A program made the translations under genes and the position numbers. Of a stretch of 18,492 bases of DNA, positions 1 to 6,295 are shown in pieces. The first letter of the stretch is position 1; each line of letters begins with the position of its first letter. The stretch lies in NCBI GenBank assembly GCA_016215765.1, contig JACRHY010000028.1, positions 1 through 18,492 of the forward strand, read 5' to 3'. Below the pieces are notes generated by a model, which had not been told where the DNA came from, made no database searches, and was given only the letters and a program-made list of their open reading frames with translations. The DNA comes from Parcubacteria group bacterium (GTDB lineage Bacteria > Patescibacteriota > Minisyncoccia > UBA6257 > JACRHY01).

Positions 1-111
1 AATAGAATACGGCCTCATGAATCGTTGAATTATTTGACTCCTGAAGCCTATTATCGAAAATGGCAAACTGGTCGATTGCCGACAAAAGATGTTATTACCC
101 TACAAACCTAA
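1..111 (+). CDS. IS transposase (integrase-core DDE type), 3' end only
   Basis: The frame is open from the window edge to a TAA at 109-111, giving 36 residues. It contains RPHESLNYLTPEAYYRKW, which matches the end of the integrase core of IS3/IS481-type DDE transposases (pattern RPH-x2-L-x3-TP-x2-Y). The catalytic Asp and Glu residues would lie off the left edge, so I cannot say whether the transposase is intact or which family it belongs to. It ends 64 bases before a strong terminator and 234 bases before tRNA-Glu. Any IS terminal inverted repeat should lie between 112 and about 345, but only one end is visible, so it cannot be identified. Confidence 0.75.
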   Translation, partial: NRIRPHESLNYLTPEAYYRKWQTGRLPTKDVITLQT

Positions 112-175
112 GTGGTCAATATCTATCTGAACCTGGACATAGGATGGAATTTAATTTGGCCGGAATATATTTTCT

Positions 176-206
176 CCCGGTTCTATTCGTAGAACCGGGC
201 TTTTTA
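176..206 (+). terminator. Rho-independent terminator with UUCG tetraloop
   Basis: A perfect 10-bp stem (CCCGGTTCTA at 176-185, TAGAACCGGG at 190-199) encloses a TTCG loop and is followed by CTTTTTAT. This is a textbook intrinsic terminator for + strand transcription. It probably ends the transposase transcript and shields the tRNA-tsaD unit from it. Confidence 0.88.
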
Positions 207-293
207 TCGATGGCCGATCGTTAGTCGCCCGCCGTTGATCGTTCGTCGTAACCGCTCAAATCTCTCCACTTCCTAAATTCTTCCCCTTGCGGC

Positions 294-322
294 TTGCCAA
301 TTCGTTTTTATTTCATTAAATT
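294..322 (+). promoter_or_regulatory. Possible sigma-70-type promoter of tRNA-Glu/tsaD
   Basis: TTGCCA (294-299) and TAAATT (317-322) are 17 bp apart. The -35 matches consensus at 5 of 6 bases and the -10 at 4 of 6. A start near 329 would give a 17-nt 5' leader on the tRNA. The rest of 112-345 shows no gene and no other clear signal. Confidence 0.38.
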
Positions 323-345
323 GATTGCGTTCTTCCCCGTTTTTC

Positions 346-420
346 GGTCCTATCGTCTAGTCCGGTCCAGGACGTATCCCTTTCACGGATAAAACCCGGG
401 TTCAAATCCCGGTGGGACCA
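346..420 (+). tRNA. tRNA-Glu (anticodon TTC)
   Basis: A full cloverleaf can be drawn. The acceptor stem is GGTCCTA (346-352) with TGGGACC (413-419). The D arm opens with GTCT and closes with AGGAC. The anticodon stem is TATCC/GGATA around the loop CTTTCAC, giving anticodon TTC. The T stem is CCGGG/CCCGG with loop TTCAAAT. The discriminator is A420 and the next bases are CAC, so the CCA tail is not encoded. The tsaD start codon follows after only 3 nt, so 3'-end processing also sets the 5' end of the tsaD message if both are co-transcribed. Confidence 0.95.
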
Positions 421-423
421 CAC

Positions 424-1496
424 ATGAACATTCTCGCCATTGAAACATCCTGCGACGAAACCGCCATCGCTTTAGTTGAAGCGAAGGGCGGGCTTCTAAA
501 TCCTAAATTCTATATTCTAAATTCTTTGGTGGCTTCGCAGATCGCCGTCCATCGCCCTTTCGGCGGCGTCGTTCCCAATCTCGCCAAACGCGAGCATCTC
601 AAAAATTTACCAATTCTTTTCAATAAAATCCTAGATTCTAAATTCTATATTCTAAATTCTATTGATATAATTGCCGTCACCGTCGCTCCCGGCCTTGAGC
701 CGGCTCTGTGGACGGGCATAAACTTCGCGAAAGAAATACATAAAAAACTACAAACTGCAAACCGCAAACTGCGAACTAAAATAATCGGCGCAAGCCATCT
801 GGAGGGGCACCTCTACTCTTTTTTACTTCAGCAAAAAAGAGTAAATTCCAAATTCCAAATTCCAAATTCCAAAAAATTATTTCCGGCGATTTCCCTGGTC
901 GCGAGCGGCGGACACACGACGCTTTTTTTGATGCGAGACCTCGTCCGCGTCAAAAAGCTGGGCGAAACGCTGGACGACGCCGCCGGCGAGGCCTTTGACA
1001 AAACCGCGCGGCTTCTCGGCCTGCCGTACCCTGGCGGTCCGGAAATCGCCAAAATCGCCGCCGCGGGAAATCCCGACGCGGTTATTTTTCCCCGCCCGAT
1101 GCTTAACCAAAAAAACTATAATTTCAGCTTTTCCGGCCTGAAAACCGCCGTTCTTTATTATTTACGAGACCATCCGGAGACCGGCAAAAACACCGAGGCA
1201 AAAGCCGATGTCGCCGCTTCTTTCCAAAAGCCGCCGTTGACGTTTTAGTCGCGAAAACCATCCGCGCCGCCAAGGAATTCAAAGCAAAAACCGTAACGCT
1301 TTCCGGCGGCGTCGCCGCCAACAAAGCCCTTCGCGACGCCCTCCGGAAAGCGGTCAAGAAAGAACTGACCGATTGCCGCTTCATCGTCCCTTCTTTCAAG
1401 TACTGCACCGACAACGCGGCGATGATCGCCGTCGCCGCTTACGTTGGTTTTCTCCGCGGCCGGAAGCGCCGCCTCGTCGCCAGCTCAACGGCTTAG
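424..1496 (+). CDS. tsaD: TsaD, tRNA N6-threonylcarbamoyladenosine transferase, with 1-nt frameshift near 1230
   Basis: TsaD transfers threonylcarbamoyl to A37 of ANN-decoding tRNAs in the TsaBDE complex. ATG 424 is chosen because the in-frame codon at 412 lies inside the tRNA. Visible motifs are ILAIETSCDET, the metal-binding HLEGH (His125 and His129), LVASGGHT, DDAAGEAFDKTARLLGLPYP and FSFSGLKT. After FQK (residue 269) the frame runs into TAG at 1246-1248. Reading one base back, from 1230, restores family sequence (AAVDVLVAKT, SGGVAANKALR, CTDNAAMIA) up to TAG 1494-1496. The shift is at a CAAAAG run, where one missing A would explain it. The joined product is about 357 residues, against about 337 in E. 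coli. Much of the excess lies in loops made of heptamer repeats. Truncation would remove part of the nucleotide-binding core and the CTDNAA region, so an assembly error, a pseudogene or real frameshifting must be distinguished. Confidence 0.88.
497..524 (+). repeat. Heptamer array, 4 x 7 bp, inside tsaD (array 1)
   Basis: Four 7-bp units run back to back: TAAATCC, TAAATTC, TATATTC, TAAATTC. They encode NPKFYILNS inside the TsaD loop after residue 25, where E. coli TsaD has a shorter segment. The third unit carries TAT at the position where TAA would be an in-frame stop. Confidence 0.85.
632..659 (+). repeat. Heptamer array, 4 x 7 bp, inside tsaD (array 2)
   Basis: Units TAGATTC, TAAATTC, TATATTC, TAAATTC. 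They encode DSKFYILNS, nearly the same peptide as array 1, between the FNKIL helix and the IAVTVAPG strand. TAT again replaces a would-be in-frame TAA. Confidence 0.85.
747..774 (+). repeat. Heptamer array, 4 x 7 bp, inside tsaD (array 3, ACTGCAA type)
   Basis: Units ACTACAA, ACTGCAA, ACCGCAA, ACTGCGA, continuing into ACTAAA. They encode the segment around KLQTANRKLRTK, a loop just before the ASHLEGH metal site that is shorter in E. coli TsaD. A two-unit relative (CAAACTG, CAAATTG) sits near 5230 upstream of hsp20. Confidence 0.75.
843..870 (+). repeat. Heptamer array, 4 x 7 bp, inside tsaD (array 4, AAATTCC type)
   Basis: Four exact copies of AAATTCC lie back to back. They encode NSKFQIPNSK between the HLEGH helix and the LVASGGHT strand. 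The similar peptide RFQIPDS occurs in the pilin-like fusion encoded at 8706-9554. Confidence 0.88.
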
Positions 1497-1553
1497 GTCG
1501 TGAGCTCAGCCGAACGACTTCTTTCTAAATGATTCCGAGAACGCGGAAAAAGA

Positions 1554-1578
1554 ATAAAAAAAACCGCCATTAAGGCGG
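1554..1578 (-). terminator. Rho-independent terminator of the small-protein operon
   Basis: Read on the - strand, CCGCC-TTAAT-GGCGG (1578-1564) is followed by a run of eight T (1563-1556). It lies 42 bases past the stop of the gene ending at 1620. No equally good + strand terminator is seen after tsaD. Confidence 0.75.
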
Positions 1579-1619
1579 GATGAAAATAAGGCAAAAACAA
1601 AACGGAAAGGATTTACCAA

Positions 1620-1856
1620 TCACTTCAAAGTCAGGAGCGGCGGCAGAAGCTCGTCAAGCCGCGCTTCCAGATTCCAGATGTCCTCTTCGTGCGGCTTGTC
1701 GGAGTAATTGATCATGATGGGAATAACGATCTGGTGCACCTGCCGTCCGTCTTTGGAAACGACGACGCGCCACAGCAGTTCCTCGCGCGAACGCGAGGTC
1801 GGATAGAACACCGTCACGCGAAAGCCCTTAATTATTCTGTCGTCCCACACCTTCAT
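1620..1856 (-). CDS. Small unknown protein B of a two-gene operon (78 aa)
   Basis: I do not recognise the family. The 78-residue product has no signal peptide or membrane segment and reads as a compact alpha/beta protein: strand-rich first half (FRVTVFY, WRVVVSKDG, HQIVIPI), then an acidic helix (EEDIWNLEARLDELL). It resembles the upstream gene product in order and pattern (VxVxY, W-hydrophobic strand, DG/NG turn, I-x-IP or I-FFP, C-terminal D-x2-L-x2 helix), which suggests an old tandem duplication. The start is well supported: GAAGGAGGGG lies 5 nt before ATG 1856. The start overlaps the upstream stop as ATGA, implying translational coupling. It could be an antitoxin-like or small regulatory pair, but nothing visible proves that. 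Confidence 0.72.
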   Translation of the reverse strand: MKVWDDRIIKGFRVTVFYPTSRSREELLWRVVVSKDGRQVHQIVIPIMINYSDKPHEEDIWNLEARLDELLPPLLTLK

Positions 1857-2125
1857 CGCGCCCCTCCTTCGACTTTGACGGCGATTGAATCCCTATCAAA
1901 AAGGGAGAGGACTTTCGCCCACAAATCACGCACGTCGTCCGGCGACGGCGCCGACAATCCGGAAATAAACGGGAAGAAAATCTCATCAACCGGACTGCCG
2001 TTTTTATCCAGAATGATCACACACCACTCGTCGCGGCCGAATACCTGATTGCGCCCGCCGTTGTAATGGGTGTGATAAACCTTGATTTTGCGGCCGTTCC
2101 GTACGAAAGATCCCCAATGAATCAT
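1853..2125 (-). CDS. Small unknown protein A of a two-gene operon (90 aa)
   Basis: The family is not recognised. The 90-residue protein begins MIHWGSFVRNGRKIKVYHTHY and has strands KIKVYHTHY and WCVIILDKNG, a conserved-looking EIFFPF and a closing helix VRDLWAKVLSLF. It has no signal peptide. A frame could open at TTG 2140, but that codon lies in the ribosome-binding region. AAGGAGGG sits directly before ATG 2125, so 2125 is the start. Stop and next start overlap by 4 nt (1853-1856). The strong Shine-Dalgarno sites of this pair stand out, since most genes here have none; this may mean high expression or transfer. A good promoter (2155-2183) lies just upstream. Confidence 0.72.
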   Translation of the reverse strand: MIHWGSFVRNGRKIKVYHTHYNGGRNQVFGRDEWCVIILDKNGSPVDEIFFPFISGLSAPSPDDVRDLWAKVLSLFDRDSIAVKVEGGAR

Positions 2126-2154
2126 TCGCCCTCCTTTCAAAAAAAGCTGGTTTT

Positions 2155-2183
2155 GTTATAACTCAAACCGGATCGATTTTCAA
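2155..2183 (-). promoter_or_regulatory. Sigma-70-type promoter of the small-protein operon
   Basis: On the - strand TTGAAA (2183-2178) and TATAAC (2160-2155) are 17 bp apart, matching consensus at 5 of 6 bases each. Transcription would start near 2148, about 23 nt before ATG 2125. Confidence 0.6.
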
Positions 2184-2206
2184 GCCGCCGGCCCGCTTTT
2201 TATAAT
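2177..2206 (+). promoter_or_regulatory. Possible promoter of valS
   Basis: A perfect TATAAT lies at 2201-2206 with a weak TTTTCA at 2177-2182, 18 bp upstream. The -35 overlaps the -35 of the divergent small-protein promoter, so the two may share regulation. The leader to ATG 2262 would be about 50 nt. Confidence 0.35.
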
Positions 2207-2261
2207 ATCTGCGATTTGCGTCTGATTCTTGGCAAGAAACGCCTTTCCGTAATAAAATACG

Positions 2262-4520
2262 ATGGATATGGAAAAACCGGAAAAAGTCGGCGGCGCCTAC
2301 GACCCGAAAACGACGGAAGAAAAAATATACGGGCTCTGGCTGAAATCGGGATATTTCAATCCCGATAAATTACCGCCGAAAATTTATCCGAAAAAAGCGA
2401 AACGCTATACCGTTATTCTGCCTCCTCCCAACATCACCGGCTCCCTGCATATGGGCCACGCCCTTAACGCGACGATTGAAGACATCCTCGTCCGTTATCA
2501 CCGGATGAGAGGATATAAAGCCGCCTGGCTGCCGGGCACCGACCACGCCGGAATCGCCGCGCAAAACGTCGTGGAAAAAGAATTGCGCAAACAAAATATC
2601 AGCCGCTTTGATTTGGGACGGGAAAAATTCGTCGGGGAAATATGGAAATGGCGGGAAAAATACGGCGGCGTCATCCTTGATCAGCTTAAAAAATTGGGCG
2701 CTTCCTGCGACTGGTCGCGCGCCCGTTTCACGATGGATGAAAAATACGCGAGAGAAGTTCAGGCGGCTTTCGTCCATTACCACCGCAAAGGGCTGATTTA
2801 CCGCGGCGAACGCGTCGTCAATTGGTGCCCGCGCTGCCGGACAAGTTTGTCCGATCTGGAGATAGAGTATCGCGAAGAAAAAGGGAAATTGTGGCGACTG
2901 AAATACCCGCTCAAAGACGGCGGCGAAATCATCGTGGCGACCACGCGGCCGGAAACGATGCTCGGCGACGCCGCCGTGGCCGTCAATCCGAAAGACGCCC
3001 GTTATAAAAACGTCATCGGCAAAACGGCCGTTCTGCCGATTCAAAACCGCGAAATTCCCGTCATCGCCGACGCGGCGATTGACGCCGATTTCGGCACCGG
3101 CGCGGTCAAGGTGACGCCGGCTCACGACCTTTTAGACGCGGAAATCGCCTCCCGCCACTCCCTGCCCTTTCACCAGATAATAGACGAACGCGGCCGGATG
3201 CAAAACGCCGGCGTCTGCGACGGTCTTAAACCGCCGGAATGCCGCGAAATCGTTTTGAAAAAACTGGGGGATCTTAACCTGATTGAAAGCGCGGAAGATT
3301 ACGTTCACAACGTCAGTTTGTGCTATCGCTGCGGATCGCGGCTGGAACCGATTTTAAGCAAGCAGTGGTTTTCAAAAATGGGAGGATTGGCTAAAACGGC
3401 CATCGGCGCCGTTAAATCGGGAAAGACGAAAATTTATCCGAAAAATTTTGAGAAACCGTATCTTGACTGGCTTGGCAACGTGAAGGACTGGTGCGTCTCG
3501 CGCCAGATTTGGTGGGGACAGCGACTTCCCGTTTGGTTCTGCGCGCAGAACCAAACGGAAATTTCCAATGATCATCCGCCAGCCGGCGGACCAATTTCCA
3601 AACAAAATGAAAATTCTACGGCTGAAAAATTCGCGGTTTCTGTCAAAAAACCGAGACAATGTCCTTTTTGCAAAAACTGCGACATGGAACAATCGGCCGA
3701 CGTATTGGATACCTGGTTTTCTTCCGCTCTCTGGCCATTTGCCGGTTTATCGCCCGCCGACGTTCGAAAATTCTACCCAAGTGACGTTCTGGTGACGGCG
3801 CGGGACATCATCAACTTGTGGGTGGCAAGAATGATTTTTTCCGGACGCGAATTTATGGATAAAGAACCGTTTAAAAAAGTGTTGATTCACGGAACGATCC
3901 TGACAAAGGAAGGAAAAAGAATGTCAAAGTCGCTCGGCACCGGCATTGACCCCCTTTCGCTCATTGATTCTTACGGCGCCGACGCCGTCCGTTTCGGAAT
4001 CATCTGGCAGGCGACGGGAAACCAAGATATCCGCTGGGACGAAGCGGCCGTTATCGCCGGAAAAAAATTCGCCAATAAATTATGGAACGCGAGCCGGTTC
4101 GTCGCCGCCAATCAGACGGCTTCGCCTCAGAAAGTTGAAAAAAAATCGGACGGCTTCAGACCCCGCGGCGCGACGGCGGCGGATAAAAAAATTTTGAAAG
4201 AACTGACGCGAGTCAAAAAAACTGCGGAAAAAAATATCGGGGCGCTTGAATTCGGCAAAGCCCTTCGCGATATTTACGATTTTTTCTGGCATTCTTTCTG
4301 CGACCGATACATTGAAGAATCAAAAAAACAAATGGAGGACCCCGCGAAACGGGAAAGCGCCGCGGCAACCCTCTCTTTTGTTCTTAATGAATCGCTGAAA
4401 ATGCTTCATCCCTTTATGCCGTTCATCACCGAAGAAATTTACGGAACCGCCGCGGCCGCCCCGCCAGAGGCGGGGCCCGCCGGAAATGAAAGGCGGATGT
4501 TAATGATTGAAAAATGGTAA
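2262..4520 (+). CDS. valS: Valyl-tRNA synthetase, short form
   Basis: Class I aminoacyl-tRNA synthetase charging tRNA-Val. The HIGH motif appears as PPPNITGSLHMGHAL (residues 55-69) and KMSKS as KRMSKS (ending at 557). The editing (CP1) domain shows TTRPETMLGDAAVAVNP near 226 and a TPAHD motif. Cys pairs NWCPRC, CYRCG and CPFCKNC suggest zinc knuckles. WCVSRQIWWGQRLPVW and DVLDTWFSSALWPF are typical of bacterial ValRS. The 752-residue product stops at MLMIEKW, where most bacterial ValRS continue for 100 or more residues into a coiled-coil tRNA-binding arm; that arm is absent. Residues about 428-465 form a low-complexity insertion containing a GC palindrome. ATG 2268 is an alternative start. 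No Shine-Dalgarno site is seen. The 3' end overlaps the next gene by 7 nt. Confidence 0.95.
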   Translation: MDMEKPEKVGGAYDPKTTEEKIYGLWLKSGYFNPDKLPPKIYPKKAKRYTVILPPPNITGSLHMGHALNATIEDILVRYHRMRGYKAAWLPGTDHAGIAAQNVVEKELRKQNISRFDLGREKFVGEIWKWREKYGGVILDQLKKLGASCDWSRARFTMDEKYAREVQAAFVHYHRKGLIYRGERVVNWCPRCRTSLSDLEIEYREEKGKLWRLKYPLKDGGEIIVATTRPETMLGDAAVAVNPKDARYKNVIGKTAVLPIQNREIPVIADAAIDADFGTGAVKVTPAHDLLDAEIASRHSLPFHQIIDERGRMQNAGVCDGLKPPECREIVLKKLGDLNLIESAEDYVHNVSLCYRCGSRLEPILSKQWFSKMGGLAKTAIGAVKSGKTKIYPKNFEKPYLDWLGNVKDWCVSRQIWWGQRLPVWFCAQNQTEISNDHPPAGGPISKQNENSTAEKFAVSVKKPRQCPFCKNCDMEQSADVLDTWFSSALWPFAGLSPADVRKFYPSDVLVTARDIINLWVARMIFSGREFMDKEPFKKVLIHGTILTKEGKRMSKSLGTGIDPLSLIDSYGADAVRFGIIWQATGNQDIRWDEAAVIAGKKFANKLWNASRFVAANQTASPQKVEKKSDGFRPRGATAADKKILKELTRVKKTAEKNIGALEFGKALRDIYDFFWHSFCDRYIEESKKQMEDPAKRESAAATLSFVLNESLKMLHPFMPFITEEIYGTAAAAPPEAGPAGNERRMLMIEKW
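3575..3590. repeat. GC palindrome inserted in valS
   Basis: TCCGCC-AGCC-GGCGGA is a perfect 6-bp inverted repeat, flanked by a 9-bp direct repeat AATTTCCAA (3560-3568 and 3593-3601). It encodes part of a Pro/Gly-rich loop in the ValRS insertion and looks like a small inserted element rather than enzyme core. Confidence 0.6.
4458..4476. repeat. GC palindrome near the 3' end of valS
   Basis: GCCCCGCC-AGA-GGCGGGGC is a perfect 8-bp inverted repeat encoding part of AAPPEAGPAG, just before the short ValRS C-terminus. There is no T run, so it is not an intrinsic terminator. It resembles the element at 3575. Confidence 0.6.
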
Positions 4521-5227
4521 CGATTACGATCATTATTTCCCTCCTCCCCAGCTTCACTTGGCTGATTTTCTATTTGCGCGAGGATTACCGCCATCCCGAA
4601 CCGAAGCGCCTGCTCATCCTCGCCTTCCTGATGGGCGCCTCAATGACCGTCATCGCCTTCGGTTTGCAGGTCGCTTTTGAAAATTTTTCCGCCGCTTTCG
4701 GCGTCATCGCTTACGGTCCGCTTTATCTCTTCGTGATGGCGGGCATTGAAGAAATAATCAAATTTTCCGCCGCTTATCTGACAGTGCGCAAAAGCCGTTT
4801 TTTTGACGAACCGGTGGACGCGATGATTTATATGATAACCGCCGCGATGGGATTTGCCGCCGTGGAAAACATCTTCGCCATTTCCGGCGCGGCCACCACC
4901 GCCGCCGGCCAGCAGGCCTATCTTGAAAGCGTCTTGGAAACGACGAGCTTGCGGTTTGTCGGCGCCACCCTTCTTCACACTTTAAGTTCGGGCATTGTCG
5001 GTTATTATTGGGCGCGCGGAATGGCGAAAGCCCGCGGCGCGGCATTCGGCCTTTTAACGTGGGGCATTATCGCCGCCACTGCCGTCCATGCCGCTTTCAA
5101 TTACCTGATTTTGAAATTCAACAGAGGCGAATTAATTTATCCGACGATTTTCCTGATCCTCATCGCCTTTTTCGTTCTAAGCGACTTTGAAAAACTGAAG
5201 CGTCCGGAACCGGAGTCGCAGATTTAA
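4514..5227 (+). CDS. PrsW-like intramembrane metalloprotease
   Basis: A 237-residue protein with about eight hydrophobic segments. It carries the PrsW/CPBP-superfamily motifs: EEIIK (Glu79, Glu80, Lys83), F-x3-E in GFAAVEN (Phe114, Glu118), His155 in ATLLHTLSS and His192 in AVHAAFN. These are the presumed zinc-binding and catalytic residues. Known PrsW proteins clip anti-sigma factors; here no sigma or anti-sigma gene is nearby, so the substrate is unknown. The ATG overlaps the valS stop by 7 nt, which suggests co-transcription and coupled translation. CPBP proteases share the motif set and are the alternative call. Confidence 0.85.
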   Translation: MVTITIIISLLPSFTWLIFYLREDYRHPEPKRLLILAFLMGASMTVIAFGLQVAFENFSAAFGVIAYGPLYLFVMAGIEEIIKFSAAYLTVRKSRFFDEPVDAMIYMITAAMGFAAVENIFAISGAATTAAGQQAYLESVLETTSLRFVGATLLHTLSSGIVGYYWARGMAKARGAAFGLLTWGIIAATAVHAAFNYLILKFNRGELIYPTIFLILIAFFVLSDFEKLKRPEPESQI

Positions 5228-5253
5228 ACAAACTGCAAATTGCGGGTGAAATA

Positions 5254-5262
5254 TGCTATAAT
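5254..5262 (+). promoter_or_regulatory. Extended -10 promoter of hsp20
   Basis: TGCTATAAT gives a perfect -10 hexamer (5257-5262) with the upstream TG extension. No good -35 lies at the right distance, which is acceptable for extended -10 promoters. The leader to ATG 5289 would be about 20 nt without a Shine-Dalgarno site. No CIRCE-type inverted repeat is seen. Confidence 0.6.
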
Positions 5263-5288
5263 TGGAACAATTAAAAATTAATCAAATT

Positions 5289-5825
5289 ATGGACGACAAA
5301 GCGAAAAAATTTTTTCAGGATTTAATCGGAAAAGAAGAGACGCGGGAAGCGCCCGTCGCCGTAAAAACCGATGCCGCTGAAGACGATGGCGAAGACGCCG
5401 CCGCGCCGGTCAAAACGGCCAAGAAAACGACGGAGCCGGTTATGGCGAAAAAACCGAAGGAGGAAGACAAAGAAGCGGAAATGTTTGAGGAATCCGAGGG
5501 CCAGTTGACGATAGACGTCTATCAGACACCGACGGAAATCGTGATTCAATCAACGATAGCCGGCGTCAGCCCGGAAAATTTGGACATTGCCATTACCAAT
5601 GAATCGGTAACCATTAAAGGCAAGCGGGAACGCTCCGAAACGGTGAAAGAAGAGGACTATTTCTATCAGGAGTGTTACTGGGGAAGATTCTCCCGCTCCA
5701 TTATCCTGCCGCAGGAAATAGACGCCGATCAATCAACCGCCATTTTCAAAAACGGCGTTCTCACCATCCGCCTGCCGAAAGTGGATAAGCGGATGGCCAA
5801 GAAGCTGAAAGTGAAATTTGATTAG
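5289..5825 (+). CDS. Hsp20/alpha-crystallin small heat-shock protein
   Basis: An ATP-independent holdase chaperone that binds unfolding proteins in the cytoplasm. The product is 178 residues from ATG 5289; a TTG 27 nt upstream overlaps the promoter and was rejected. Residues 1-70 are a charged, Lys/Glu/Ala-rich, probably disordered arm. Residues 72-165 are the alpha-crystallin domain: QLTIDVYQTPTEIVIQSTIAG, SVTIKGKRE, YFYQECYWGRFSRSIILP and the signature NGVLTIRLPK. The short tail KKLKVKFD lacks a clear I-x-I/V anchor. It is the last + strand gene before the repeat region and the convergent pilus locus. Confidence 0.93.
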   Translation: MDDKAKKFFQDLIGKEETREAPVAVKTDAAEDDGEDAAAPVKTAKKTTEPVMAKKPKEEDKEAEMFEESEGQLTIDVYQTPTEIVIQSTIAGVSPENLDIAITNESVTIKGKRERSETVKEEDYFYQECYWGRFSRSIILPQEIDADQSTAIFKNGVLTIRLPKVDKRMAKKLKVKFD

Positions 5826-5847
5826 GAGAGCGGAATTCAAACAAAAT

Positions 5848-5881
5848 CAAGTTTAAAAGCCGGCCAAGTTTAAAAGCCGGC
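5848..5881 (+). repeat. Perfect 17-bp tandem duplication
   Basis: CAAGTTTAAAAGCCGGC occurs twice back to back (5848-5864 and 5865-5881), 22 bases after the hsp20 stop. Each copy ends in the palindrome GCCGGC. Confidence 0.9.
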
Positions 5882-5888
5882 TCGAGAT

Positions 5889-5914
5889 TTAGTATCCGCG
5901 ATTAGTATTCGCGA
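5889..5914 (+). repeat. 13-bp tandem repeat, two copies
   Basis: TTAGTATCCGCGA (5889-5901) is followed directly by TTAGTATTCGCGA (5902-5914), with one mismatch. It lies between the 17-bp duplication and the large minisatellite. Confidence 0.8.
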
Positions 5915-5925
5915 GATTATTCCTT

Positions 5926-5943
5926 GGTCTCTCTAGAGAGACC
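5926..5943. repeat. Left bracketing palindrome of the minisatellite
   Basis: GGTCTCTCTAGAGAGACC is a perfect 18-bp palindrome. The same 18 bases form the core of the right bracket at 6296-6321. No T run follows on either strand. Confidence 0.9.
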
Positions 5944-6295
5944 GCGTGGTTTTGACGCTGCAATCCAAAAAGAAAGTCCGGACGGATTGCTTGGTATCAA
6001 CGGATTGCTTGGTATCATTGGAGAGACCGAGCAGTTTTGACGCTGCAATCCAAAGAGAAAGTCCGGACGGATGGCGCGGTATCAACGGAATGCTTGGTAT
6101 CAACGGATTGCTTGGTATCAACGGATTGCTTGGTATCATTGATGAGACCGGGCGGTTTTGACGCTGCAATCCAAAAAGAAAGTTCGGCTGGATTGCTTGG
6201 TATCAACGGAATGCTTGGTATCAACGGATTGCTTGGTATCATTGGTGAGACCGGGCGGTTTTGACGCTACGGCTCAAGAAGAGAATCCGGACGAC
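5938..6295 (+). repeat. Nested minisatellite: 18-bp units inside 85/121/103-bp blocks
   Basis: Three long blocks and a partial fourth start with GAGACC at 5938, 6023, 6144 and 6247. Each begins with a conserved stretch around GTTTTGACGCTGCAATCC and AGTCCGGACGG, then runs 18-bp units of the form ATTGCTTGGTATCAACGG. Block lengths are 85, 121 and 103 bp and differ by exact multiples of 18, corresponding to about 2, 4 and 3 units. Several frames stay open on both strands only because the unit is a multiple of 3. There are no spacers, so this is not CRISPR, and no gene is supported here. It may encode a structured RNA or a convergent-gene barrier, but the sequence alone does not decide. Confidence 0.88.

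Noticed and set aside
412..423. tsaD start four codons upstream (MGPH extension)
   Set aside because: It lies in the acceptor and T arm of tRNA-Glu; ATG 424 begins exactly at the family N-terminus.
424..1496. Canonical -1 programmed frameshift signal in tsaD
   Set aside because: CCAAAAG does not fit X-XXY-YYZ, and I see no clear Shine-Dalgarno stimulator or stable downstream hairpin; kept only as an open question.
1498..1530. Terminator after tsaD (GTCGT...ACGAC followed by TTCTTTCT)
   Set aside because: Only a 5-bp stem with a 12-nt loop and a broken T run; too weak to call.
2126..2140. TTG start giving MKGGR at the front of small protein A
   Set aside because: These bases are the Shine-Dalgarno sequence for ATG 2125.
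2370..3125. 251-residue frame antisense to valS
   Set aside because: It is a shadow of the GC-skewed valS codons, with no motif, ribosome-binding site or promoter.
5926..5943. Bidirectional terminator at the end of hsp20
   Set aside because: The palindrome is strong but no T run follows on either strand.
5933..6264. Short overlapping reading frames in the minisatellite (LLGING or PSNPLI-like repeats) as genes
   Set aside because: They exist on both strands only because the repeat unit is a multiple of 3, and the translations are pure repeat.
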